Below are positions 51,594 to 59,366 of a stretch of DNA of 64,000 bases, piece by piece. Source of the stretch: Alistipes sp. (GTDB taxonomy: Bacteria > Bacteroidota > Bacteroidia > Bacteroidales > Rikenellaceae); contig JAFLRR010000006.1 in NCBI GenBank assembly GCA_022511345.1, forward strand, positions 1 through 64,000. The letters are read 5' to 3'. The notes beneath the pieces were generated by a model. The model was not told the DNA's origin. It saw only the letters and a list, made by a program, of their open reading frames with translations, and made no database searches. Positions within the stretch are counted from its first letter, which is position 1. The number at the start of each line of letters is the position of its first letter. A program made the translations under genes and the position numbers.

Positions 51594-52781
51594 CTACTTG
51601 CGGAGTCTCTCGCGTACGCGCGTTGCAGCCTGCTCGAGCAGCTCCTCGGGGCAGCAGAGCGTGATGCGTATGTATCGCTCGCCCTCGCTGCCGAATATGA
51701 GTCCCGGCGTGAGGAATACGTCGCATTTGTCCATCACCCAGTCTGAGAATGCTATCGAGTCGCCCTCGAACTGCTCGGGAATCTCGGCCCAGATGAACAA
51801 TCCCGCCTGATGCTCGCGGTATGTGCAGCCGAGAGCGTCGAGCAGCGCATATCCCTGCTTCTCGCGGGCGTAGTATATTCTGTTGAGCTCCTCGAACCAC
51901 TCCTGCCCGAGCGAGAGAGCCGTTTCGGCGGCCGCCTGCACGGGATAGAACATTCCGGTGTCCATGTTGCTCTTGAAGGTGAGTATCGAGTCGAGCCACT
52001 CCTTCTTTCCGACCACCACGCCTACTCGCCAGCCGGCCATCGAGTGGCCCTTCGATAGCGAGTTCATCTCGAGCGCCACCTCGCGTGCTCCCTCTATGGA
52101 CATGATGCTCATGGGCGCCGATGCGTTGCGTATGAAGCTATATGGGTTGTCGTGCACGATGAGTATGTTGTGACGGCGGCCGAAGTCGACTATTTTCTCG
52201 AACAGCTCGCGCGTCGGGGTCTGTCCCGTGGGCATGTTGGGGTAGTTGATGAACATGATCTTCACCCCGTCGAGCCCCTCGCGCTCCATGGCCTCGAAGT
52301 CGGGCATGAAACCGTTGGCCTTGTTCAGGGGGTAGGGTAGCATCACTCCGCCGGTCATCTTCACGGCAGCCTTGTATGCGGCATATCCGGGGTTGGGCAC
52401 CAGTACGCGGTCGCCGGGGTTGACGAATGTCTGGCAGATGTGCATTATTCCCTCCTTGGAGCCTATCAGCGGCAGCACCTCGCTCTCGAAGTCGAGCTTC
52501 ACGCCGTACCACTTGCCGTACCAGTCGGCAAAAGCCTTGCGCAGTATGGGTTCGCCCTTGAACGACATGTACTTGTGCACGTCGGGGCGCAATGCCTCCT
52601 TGGATAGACGCTCTATGACTGCGGGGTGGGGCGGCAGGTCGGGGCTGCCCATTGCCAGCTTGATTATTTTGCGGCCTGTGGCGGCCTCGATTTCGGCTAT
52701 TTCGCGCAGACGGCGGGAGAAGTAGTACTCGCCCGTTCCGTCGAGCCGATGTGCGCGTTCGATGGCGACTCCTTTGCTCAT
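51594..52781 (-). CDS. PLP-dependent aminotransferase, class I/II
   Basis: This 395-residue fold-type I aminotransferase has the PLP lysine K244 in EMNSLSKGHSMAGWRVG, the D211/Y214 pair in VHDNPYSF, and YPNMPTGQTPT (usually YPNNPTG, so one Asn is Met here). R/G-rich KLAMGSPDLPPHPAVI opens the protein. It resembles LL-diaminopimelate aminotransferase (DapL)-like and other class I enzymes of Bacteroidetes; the substrate cannot be assigned by eye. It is divergent from lrgA and has its own -7 box. Confidence 0.85.
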   Translation of the reverse strand: MSKGVAIERAHRLDGTGEYYFSRRLREIAEIEAATGRKIIKLAMGSPDLPPHPAVIERLSKEALRPDVHKYMSFKGEPILRKAFADWYGKWYGVKLDFESEVLPLIGSKEGIMHICQTFVNPGDRVLVPNPGYAAYKAAVKMTGGVMLPYPLNKANGFMPDFEAMEREGLDGVKIMFINYPNMPTGQTPTRELFEKIVDFGRRHNILIVHDNPYSFIRNASAPMSIMSIEGAREVALEMNSLSKGHSMAGWRVGVVVGKKEWLDSILTFKSNMDTGMFYPVQAAAETALSLGQEWFEELNRIYYAREKQGYALLDALGCTYREHQAGLFIWAEIPEQFEGDSIAFSDWVMDKCDVFLTPGLIFGSEGERYIRITLCCPEELLEQAATRVRERLRK

Positions 52782-52804
52782 GACGATAGTTGTTTCTGAC
52801 GGAG

Positions 52805-52812
52805 CAAAGATA
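52805..52812 (-). promoter_or_regulatory. -7 box for the aminotransferase gene
   Basis: The minus strand reads TATCTTTG, 23 bases before the ATG at 52781. Confidence 0.7.
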
Positions 52813-52835
52813 GCTGTTTTTTCCTTATTTTGCTA

Positions 52836-52843
52836 TATATTTG
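52836..52843 (+). promoter_or_regulatory. -7 box just upstream of lrgA
   Basis: The plus strand reads TATATTTG, ending only 4 bases before the lrgA ATG at 52848. A transcript starting at the usual distance would begin at or about the start codon itself. Confidence 0.5.
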
Positions 52844-52847
52844 CACT

Positions 52848-53192
52848 ATGGCAGGCATATTCTGCATACTTCTCTTCTGGCTCCTGGGCAACCTGCTGAG
52901 CAATCTGCTGGGCGGCATCGTCTCGGGCAATGTGCTGGGCATGCTGCTGCTCTTCGCCGCGCTCAAGCTGCGCGTTGTCGACCCCGGGGCGGTGCGTCCT
53001 GCCGCGAAGTTTCTGACCTCGAACATGGCGCTCTGCTTCGTACCCTTCGGCGTGGGGCTTATAATCTCCTACAGGGCCATTGCCGACAATGTGTGGGCCA
53101 TAGCCGTGGCTGCCGCCGTCTCGACCGTGCTGGTGCTGGCGGCCACCGGCCGCACCATGCAGTGGTTATACAAAAACCGCGAAAAACGATGA
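52848..53192 (+). CDS. lrgA: CidA/LrgA family protein
   Basis: This 114-residue membrane protein has four predicted helices and the LrgA/CidA pattern: ILLFWLLGNLLSNLLGGIVSGNVLGMLLLFAAL, which includes the G-x-V-x-G-x-x-L-G motif, then ALCFVPFGVGLI. LrgA/CidA are holin-like and, with LrgB/CidB, have been linked to murein hydrolase control and to pyruvate transport. The ATG lies directly behind a -7 box. The stop overlaps lrgB by 4 bases. Confidence 0.88.
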   Translation: MAGIFCILLFWLLGNLLSNLLGGIVSGNVLGMLLLFAALKLRVVDPGAVRPAAKFLTSNMALCFVPFGVGLIISYRAIADNVWAIAVAAAVSTVLVLAATGRTMQWLYKNREKR

Positions 53193-53890
53193 TGCAGTTC
53201 ATCCGCTCCGACCTGTTTCTGCTGACCCTCACTATCGGTCTGTTCTGCGGCGCGCAGGCCCTCTACCGCCGCACGCGCACCACGCTGCTGCATCCGGTGC
53301 TGCTGACCTTCCTGCTGATGATAGCCTTTCTGAAGATTTCCGGCATCGAATATTCGCGCTACCGCGAGGCGACGGCCCTGCTCGACTTCATGCTGGGCAT
53401 GTCGGTCGTGGCGCTCGGCTACCTGATGTACGAACAGAGCGAGCACATCCGCGGCAATGCCGCGGCCATTCTGACTGCTACCCTGGTCGGGTGCGCTGTC
53501 GGCGTTGGCAGCGTGGTGGGCATAGCGGCGGCGATGGGTGCCGGCCGCGAGATACTCGTCTCCATAGCCCCCAAGTCGGTCACCGTGCCCATAGCCGTCT
53601 CGATAGCCGAGCCCATGGGCGGCATAGTCTCCATCACCTCGGTGGTGGTCTTCCTGACGGGCGTCTTCGGCAGCATGGCCGGCGGCTGGGTGCTCGACCG
53701 TGCGGGCGTCACGCTCCCGCAGGCCCGCGGCCTTGCCATGGGTTCGGCCGCCCACGGCGTAGGTACGGCCCGCGCCGTCGAAATGGGAGCCGTCGAGGGA
53801 GCGCTGAGCGGGCTGGCCATAGCGTTGATGGGAGCCGTGTCGGCGCTGGTCATTCCGCTGGCGGGGCGTTTGCTGCAAATCTTCGGCTGA
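53189..53890 (+). CDS. lrgB: LrgB/CidB family protein
   Basis: This 233-residue membrane protein matches LrgB: VSIAPKSVTVPIAVSIAEPMGG is the hallmark motif, with AMGSAAHGVGTARAVEMG after it. About seven membrane helices are seen. It is translationally coupled to lrgA (ATGATG overlap with the TGA stop). The longer frame back to 52841 covers lrgA in another phase and is not used. Together the two form the usual LrgAB pair; the transported compound in Bacteroidales is not known, with pyruvate or glycolate possible by analogy. Confidence 0.92.
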   Translation: MMQFIRSDLFLLTLTIGLFCGAQALYRRTRTTLLHPVLLTFLLMIAFLKISGIEYSRYREATALLDFMLGMSVVALGYLMYEQSEHIRGNAAAILTATLVGCAVGVGSVVGIAAAMGAGREILVSIAPKSVTVPIAVSIAEPMGGIVSITSVVVFLTGVFGSMAGGWVLDRAGVTLPQARGLAMGSAAHGVGTARAVEMGAVEGALSGLAIALMGAVSALVIPLAGRLLQIFG

Positions 53891-53934
53891 CAAAAATATA
53901 GCGCCGCAAATTTTCGCATCTCGGAGTATAATAT

Positions 53935-53942
53935 TAATTTTG
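53935..53942 (+). promoter_or_regulatory. -7 box of the AspT-type transporter promoter
   Basis: The plus strand reads TAATTTTG, with 30 bases between it and ATG 53973. The in-frame start at 53940 lies inside the box and is excluded. Confidence 0.6.
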
Positions 53943-53972
53943 CGGCGGATTAATGAGAATGGATTTTCACGC

Positions 53973-55637
53973 ATGGAGTGGCTACATCAACTCTTTCTGG
54001 GCAGCGGCATAGCACACACGGTGCTCACGCTGGCGCTCGTCATAACGGTCGGCATACTTCTCGGCCGCGTCAAAGTGGGCGGCATCTCGCTCGGCATCAC
54101 CTGGATACTCTTCACGGGCATCGCGGCAAGCCACTTCGGCATGCTTGTCGATAGCAGCGTGCTGCATTTCGTGCAGGAGTTCGGACTTATTCTGTTCGTC
54201 TTCTCCATCGGTCTGCAGGTCGGCCCGGGCTTCTTCTCGTCGTTCAAGCATGGCGGTCTGACGCTCGTCTCGCTGGCCTCGGCCATAGTGCTGTTAGGCG
54301 TGGCCATAACCTACGTGATACATGTTCTGACCGGCACCCCCATACCAACTATGGTGGGCATACTCTCGGGCGCTGTGACCAACACCCCGGGACTGGGAGC
54401 CGCGCAGCAGGCCTACACCGACGCCTCGGGCATCAACGACCCCTCCATATCGTTGGGCTACGCCGTGGCATATCCGCTGGGCGTGGTTGGCATCATCATC
54501 TCGATGATTGTCATCCGCTACCTTCTGCGCGTTCGCTTCGAGAAGGAGAACGAGGCGCTCGAGGCCATCAGCCGCGAGCACAAAATGGCCGAAAAGATAG
54601 CCGTCGAGTTCACCAACGAGACTCTGGCCGGCCACACCGTGGCCCACATCCGCGAGCTCATTAACCGCCAGTTCGTCATCTCGCGCGTGGCCCATTCCGA
54701 CCAGAGTATCTCGATAGCCGATGCCGACACCGTTCTTCAGCGCGGCGAGCGGCTGCTTGTCATCTGCAATGCCGAGGATTCCGAAGCCGTCACGGCCTTC
54801 ATGGGCCGCCGCATCGAGGTTCCGGCCGAGGCGTGGGATGCCGCGTCGTCTGAGAGCCAGTTGGTTTCGCGCCGCATACTTATCACGCGCCCCGAAATCA
54901 ACGGCAAGAAGTTCTCGGATCTTCGCCTGCGCACCAAATACGGCATCAACATCACCCGTGTGAACCGTGCCGGCGTCGACCTGATACCCTACCAGGGCAT
55001 GGAGCTGCAAATCGGCGACCGCGTGATGGTCGTGGGCTCCGAGAAGGCCATCGAGCAGGTGTCGAAGGTCCTGGGCAACTCGCTCAAGAAACTCGACGAA
55101 CCCAACCTCATAACCATCTTCGTCGGCATAGCCTTGGGTGTGCTGCTGGGGTCTATTCCGCTGCTCAACGTGCCTCAGCCAGTCAAGCTGGGCCTTGCCG
55201 GCGGACCGCTCATCGTGGCCATACTCATCGGACGCTTCGGCACGCACTTCCACCTGGTCACCTACACCACCATGAGCGCCAACCTCATGCTCCGCGAGAT
55301 AGGCATCGCGCTATTCCTCTCGGCCGTGGGTCTGGCTGCCGGCGACGGCTTCATCGACGCCATCCTCAGCGGCGGCTACCGCTGGATAGGCTACGGCGTG
55401 ATTATCACCATGCTGCCGCTGCTCATCGTGGGCATCTTCGCGCGCCTGTACCTAAAACTCAACTACTATACGCTCATGGGCCTCATGGCCGGCAGCATGA
55501 CCGACCCTCCGGCGCTTGCCTACGCCAACTCTACCTCGGGCAACAACATGCCGGCCGTAAGCTATTCGACGGTCTATCCGGTTGTCATGTTCCTGCGCGT
55601 GCTCACGGCCCAGATGTTCATAATGTTCGCTCTATGA
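53973..55637 (+). CDS. AspT/YidE-type transporter with two RCK_C domains
   Basis: This 554-residue protein belongs to the aspartate:alanine exchanger (AAE) family. It has about five N-terminal membrane helices (ILFVFSIGLQVGPGFF; ILSGAVTNTPGLGAAQQAY), two central TrkA_C/RCK_C domains (about 205-280 and 290-365), and a second helical half with TTMSANLMLREIGIALFLSAVG and MTDPPALAYANS. The GAVTNTPGL and GSMTDPPAL segments are the paired inverted-repeat motifs of the family. The substrate is unknown. The last codon overlaps the next gene by 4 bases, linking it to the metzincin lipoprotein. Confidence 0.88.
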   Translation: MEWLHQLFLGSGIAHTVLTLALVITVGILLGRVKVGGISLGITWILFTGIAASHFGMLVDSSVLHFVQEFGLILFVFSIGLQVGPGFFSSFKHGGLTLVSLASAIVLLGVAITYVIHVLTGTPIPTMVGILSGAVTNTPGLGAAQQAYTDASGINDPSISLGYAVAYPLGVVGIIISMIVIRYLLRVRFEKENEALEAISREHKMAEKIAVEFTNETLAGHTVAHIRELINRQFVISRVAHSDQSISIADADTVLQRGERLLVICNAEDSEAVTAFMGRRIEVPAEAWDAASSESQLVSRRILITRPEINGKKFSDLRLRTKYGINITRVNRAGVDLIPYQGMELQIGDRVMVVGSEKAIEQVSKVLGNSLKKLDEPNLITIFVGIALGVLLGSIPLLNVPQPVKLGLAGGPLIVAILIGRFGTHFHLVTYTTMSANLMLREIGIALFLSAVGLAAGDGFIDAILSGGYRWIGYGVIITMLPLLIVGIFARLYLKLNYYTLMGLMAGSMTDPPALAYANSTSGNNMPAVSYSTVYPVVMFLRVLTAQMFIMFAL

Positions 55638-56869
55638 GACTCAGATTCGCAATTTTCGCCGCGGCTCTCGCGGCTCTTTTCCAGGCCTGCACCTCCGATG
55701 CTTCGGAGCGGATGGCCGACGGCTCGCCGGTTCGCCCCCTGGAGCCGCTCTTCCGCACCGATACGGTGAGCTTCGGCATGCTGCCGCAGACTGACGCGCG
55801 CCGCATCTTCTCGCTCGACGAGCCCTCGTCGGTTGTCACCGACCCGCAGCAGCGCCGCTTCAATGTCGACAGCCTCATACAGCTTCAGCAGCTGGGCGGC
55901 GACAGCCTGCGCATCACGAGCTATTCGGCTGCAACCATCCGCGATGTGACCCTCATGCTGCACCTGCCCGATGCCGATACCGACATAGCGGCGGCATATT
56001 TCGACTCGCTGCCCGGCTTCGGACAGTTCGAGTTCCGCCCCTCGTGGCTCGGGCAGCGCCTTCTGCTGCGCACCGGCGCAGGCGCGGGCGATGTCATCGA
56101 GTTCGAGTGCGACAGCCTCGACCTGCAGTCCATGTCGCCGCGCTTTGTCAGCGACGACGAGCACCTGGCGCGCCTTCGCCGCATAGAGTGCCACTGGGAC
56201 GTGACCTTCTCCAACTTCGGCTGGACGCCCGAGAACGACGCCACACACAACTGGGAAGAGATGCGCCCCATCTATGCCCGCGAGTGGGTTGTCATCCTGA
56301 CCAACTATGCCTACATGCTCTCCACGCCCGAGATGCGCCATCTGATGGCCAACTTCGAGACCGTCTTCGGCGGCTCGCTCCACGACAACACCGGCGTGGC
56401 GTTCACCGCCGAACGCTACCTCGAGGAGCTCGAGCGCATGAAGTCCGCCCGCCACTTCGACTGCGGCCTGACAGCCTCGAATGTGGGCGGTCTGGGCGGC
56501 GGCAACACCTTCGGACTCGCACACTACAACTTCTACGGCCACTACGCCTCCTTCAGCGGCTGGGAGGCCATAGGCCACGAGCACATGCACTGCATGGGCT
56601 TCTCCCACGACAGCAACATGACCTACGCCTCCGATAACATCGGCTGGACGATTCTGCTGTGGCAGCTCCATTCGTTCCTGCGCGACAAGGGGCGCCTGCC
56701 GTACCTCGACCGCAATCTTCTGGGCTTCCACAAGGATGAGAACGCCCCCTACCGCCTCGAGGGCATACGCGCCGATTTTATGGACGACGACCAGCTCAAC
56801 GCCCTCATCAAGTACTACCACGACAATTCGGCGCTCGTCCGCTATCTCGAGGAGCATCCTCTGGAATAA
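55634..56869 (+). CDS. Lipoprotein with a complete metzincin zinc-protease motif
   Basis: This 411-residue protein has a lipoprotein signal (FAAALAALFQAC, lipidated cysteine at 19). Residues 315-325 read HEHMHCMGFSH, an exact HExxHxxGxxH zinc-binding motif with E316 as base and H315, H319, H325 as ligands, followed by M329 as a candidate Met-turn residue. This marks it as a probable metzincin-type metallopeptidase. The rest (RIECHWDVTFSNFGWTPEN, GGGNTFGLAHYNFYGHY) I cannot place in a named family by eye. It is probably anchored in an envelope membrane. It overlaps the AspT-type transporter by 4 bases, so it may supply or respond to that transporter. A terminator follows. Confidence 0.75.
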   Translation: MRLRFAIFAAALAALFQACTSDASERMADGSPVRPLEPLFRTDTVSFGMLPQTDARRIFSLDEPSSVVTDPQQRRFNVDSLIQLQQLGGDSLRITSYSAATIRDVTLMLHLPDADTDIAAAYFDSLPGFGQFEFRPSWLGQRLLLRTGAGAGDVIEFECDSLDLQSMSPRFVSDDEHLARLRRIECHWDVTFSNFGWTPENDATHNWEEMRPIYAREWVVILTNYAYMLSTPEMRHLMANFETVFGGSLHDNTGVAFTAERYLEELERMKSARHFDCGLTASNVGGLGGGNTFGLAHYNFYGHYASFSGWEAIGHEHMHCMGFSHDSNMTYASDNIGWTILLWQLHSFLRDKGRLPYLDRNLLGFHKDENAPYRLEGIRADFMDDDQLNALIKYYHDNSALVRYLEEHPLE

Positions 56870-56894
56870 ATTCCGCTCGTGCGGCAAAAATATG

Positions 56895-56924
56895 CGCACC
56901 GCCCTATTCGGGGCGGTGCGTTTT
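56895..56924 (+). terminator. Terminator after the metzincin lipoprotein
   Basis: CGCACCGCCC and GGGCGGTGCG pair perfectly (10 bases, 6-base loop), followed by TTTT. It ends the transporter-lipoprotein transcript. The convergent hydrolase gene stops at 56980. Confidence 0.85.
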
Positions 56925-56979
56925 GTCTTTTTGCGGCCCGGATCCGTCCGGACCTGCGGGTTTTCTTTGCCGGCGCGCT

Positions 56980-59268
56980 CTAAAATACCAGCTCGGCGCT
57001 CTCTACCTCTATGCCCTTGGGCCCTGCACCGGCATCGGGATAGCTCGACGAGCGCATCGAGAAGTATATGTTCTCGATTTTGGCAAGGTCGAAATCTTCG
57101 GCCGTGAAGTCCGCTCCGCCGCACCCGAAGTCGGTGCGGTAGTAGGGCGCTATTCCGGGCCAGTCCTGCGGCAGCTGCGGCGCCCTGTCGGGGCGGAAGT
57201 CGGCCAGGGGCACCGTTATCATGCTCCACTGCTGGCCGAGCATCACCTCGGCTGCCGATGCGGCGCCGCCCTCGGCGTTGAATACTATGGTCATGCGGTC
57301 GGTCGAGGGTGTCAGCGCCCTGGCCTTTATCCTCACCGCGCGGGGCACGAGTCCCGCTGCGGCATGCGCCGCCGTGCGTCTCTGCAGATGCATCTGCGCC
57401 GATATGTCGGCCGGGAAGCGATACTCGGGCTTGTCGGTCAGCTCGCTGCAGTAGAGTCGCATGGCTCCGCTCTCCGAGGGCCGGTTGTCATATACGGGGC
57501 TGTAGAATCCGCCGCGGGTATAGAGCAGTTCGGCGCCGTCGGTGCGGGCGTCGAATATGGTCAGATATTCGTCGGCCGTGCGGCGGTCGATGGCCGCGTG
57601 ATACTCGGAGATGCCCGTGCGTCCGATTCGCTCGGGCAGCACGTAGTCCTCACGGCGCGAGACTATGCAGACACCCTCGGCCACGCTGAAGCTGCCGTCG
57701 CTTACGCTCTGCTGCGGGGTCTCGCCGACCAGCGGCGTGATGGTGAACTCCTTGCCGAGGTCGTCTATGCAGAGCTTCATGCGGTGCATGCGGTGGTTGA
57801 GGGCGAATACTCGCACGCGGCGGTCAAAGTCGAGCGGCGCAAATGGGTCGGCGAGCTGTATCACATCGGGGTATGTCTCGACGCGCCACACGCCCTCGTC
57901 GATTTTGTCTATGAAATATATTCCCGTGCCGTCGTATTTTACGGCCGTCGACGAGCCCGTCGCGGCTATCCTCTTCAGGCGTCTGTCGGTCACGGGGCCA
58001 TCCTCGGCCGGCGAGGTGTGGTATAGGGTCTCTCCGTCGAAATATATGCTCCGGTCTTTGTCCGGGTTGAGTTCCACGCCTGCGAACTTCATGTTTTCGG
58101 GGTAGCGGCCCGTGTCGGCTCCGCGCTCGAGCCTCTCCATGACCTTTACCGCTATCATAGCCGATACGGCCTTGCGCGGGGTGTAGACCATGTTGAGCAG
58201 ATGCGTCTGCCAGCCGAGGTTGAACTGCGCCGTGCGCAGCATGTCATACGAGAACATTGCCGCGAACTGCACTCCGCCCTCGCGGAACTCGCGTGCCTGG
58301 GCCGGGTACATGTACGACACCGTCAGGTCGGGCGAGTCGAACTCGTAGACCATCCTCGACCGCGCTCCGGTCTCGATTTTCATGGGACCGTAGTCGTCGA
58401 CATATGGCAGCATGTTGCCGCAGAGCGCGGCGCCGTGGTTCAGCTGCGTGGGGTACCAGCCGTAGAGCACGCAATCTATCATCGACTGGCGTATTGCCGG
58501 GGCCGTGTTGAAGTTCTCGCTTATGTTGTAGGCGGTTATCTTGCGGCAGCCCGTGCGGCGTATGGCCAGCGTCATGGCGTCGATATATTCGCGAATCTCG
58601 TCATTTCGGCCGTCTATCCGTGCCGGCTCGTTGAGCAGCTCTATGGCTATTATGCAAGGCTCCTCCTTGTATCTGCGGCCGGTGTAGCGGTTGCGGTACT
58701 CGAGAAACTGCATCATGTAGTTCTGCTGTGCAGCTATGGCTTTTTTGTCGAATGTCATCTCGGCCTTGGGGTAGCGGGCCGAGAATCCGGGCATGGGCAC
58801 GGGACCCTCGGGCCACCATGCGGCGTGCACGACCGTGGGCGAGAAGAGCATCAGTATGTCGCGCTGCGAGGCTCTGTAAATCAGATAGTCCAGCAGCTCC
58901 AGATGTTCGTTGTCCAGCAGGTTTCCCTCCTGGTCGCTGTTCTCCCAGTCGCCCCAGAACGAGAGCCTCAGGGCCCGGAATCCCATCCTGGCGAAGTGAG
59001 CCATGTCCTCGTCTATCATGGCCTTCTTCTCCTCGAGGGTGGGGGCCACGCGGTGTGCGGCGCGGTAGTCGCATGCCGAGGGCAGGCAGTAGTTGGCGCC
59101 GAATACGGCCACCTCGCTGTCATCGGCAACATAGCGTATTACGCCCTGTTCGTCCTGATACACTATTTCTCCTCGGGCATCCCTCTTCGATGCCGCCCGG
59201 GTTTGGGGCGCGGCCAGCAGCAGGAGCGCGGCCAGCAGTGCCAAATATCTCGGATTCATAGCTTTCAT
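56980..59268 (-). CDS. Secreted clan-A (GH5-like) glycoside hydrolase
   Basis: This 762-residue protein has a signal peptide (YLALLAALLLLAAPQTRA). The N-terminal half is a (beta/alpha)8-type hydrolase: FRALRLSFWGDWENSD, IIAIELLNEPARIDG with the likely acid/base E214, and SRMVYEFDSPDL with the likely nucleophile E309. This spacing fits clan GH-A, for example GH5. The second half (about 420-762) has beta-rich segments, ending with a probable carbohydrate-binding or jelly-roll domain (MTIVFNAEGGAASAAEV ... IYFSMRSSSYPDAG). The substrate is not clear. No SusC/SusD genes are nearby. It follows the CotH gene, separated by two hairpins. Confidence 0.78.
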   Translation of the reverse strand: MKAMNPRYLALLAALLLLAAPQTRAASKRDARGEIVYQDEQGVIRYVADDSEVAVFGANYCLPSACDYRAAHRVAPTLEEKKAMIDEDMAHFARMGFRALRLSFWGDWENSDQEGNLLDNEHLELLDYLIYRASQRDILMLFSPTVVHAAWWPEGPVPMPGFSARYPKAEMTFDKKAIAAQQNYMMQFLEYRNRYTGRRYKEEPCIIAIELLNEPARIDGRNDEIREYIDAMTLAIRRTGCRKITAYNISENFNTAPAIRQSMIDCVLYGWYPTQLNHGAALCGNMLPYVDDYGPMKIETGARSRMVYEFDSPDLTVSYMYPAQAREFREGGVQFAAMFSYDMLRTAQFNLGWQTHLLNMVYTPRKAVSAMIAVKVMERLERGADTGRYPENMKFAGVELNPDKDRSIYFDGETLYHTSPAEDGPVTDRRLKRIAATGSSTAVKYDGTGIYFIDKIDEGVWRVETYPDVIQLADPFAPLDFDRRVRVFALNHRMHRMKLCIDDLGKEFTITPLVGETPQQSVSDGSFSVAEGVCIVSRREDYVLPERIGRTGISEYHAAIDRRTADEYLTIFDARTDGAELLYTRGGFYSPVYDNRPSESGAMRLYCSELTDKPEYRFPADISAQMHLQRRTAAHAAAGLVPRAVRIKARALTPSTDRMTIVFNAEGGAASAAEVMLGQQWSMITVPLADFRPDRAPQLPQDWPGIAPYYRTDFGCGGADFTAEDFDLAKIENIYFSMRSSSYPDAGAGPKGIEVESAELVF

Positions 59269-59300
59269 CTCTTTCTTTGCGAATCTTGTTCATTGCAAAA

Positions 59301-59360
59301 TCCCCTCCTGAGAGGGGACTTTGTCGTGCGTCTGCCAGTCCGTGGCGCCTTATGCGCCAC
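59301..59360 (-). terminator. Two hairpins between the CotH and glycoside hydrolase genes
   Basis: Read on the minus strand, a perfect 7-base stem (GTGGCGC/GCGCCAC, 59342-59360) is followed by TCCCCTC/GAGGGGA (59301-59318) and then TTTT. The second has terminator form and may reduce expression of the downstream hydrolase relative to CotH. Confidence 0.6.
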
Positions 59361-59366
59361 AAGCTG

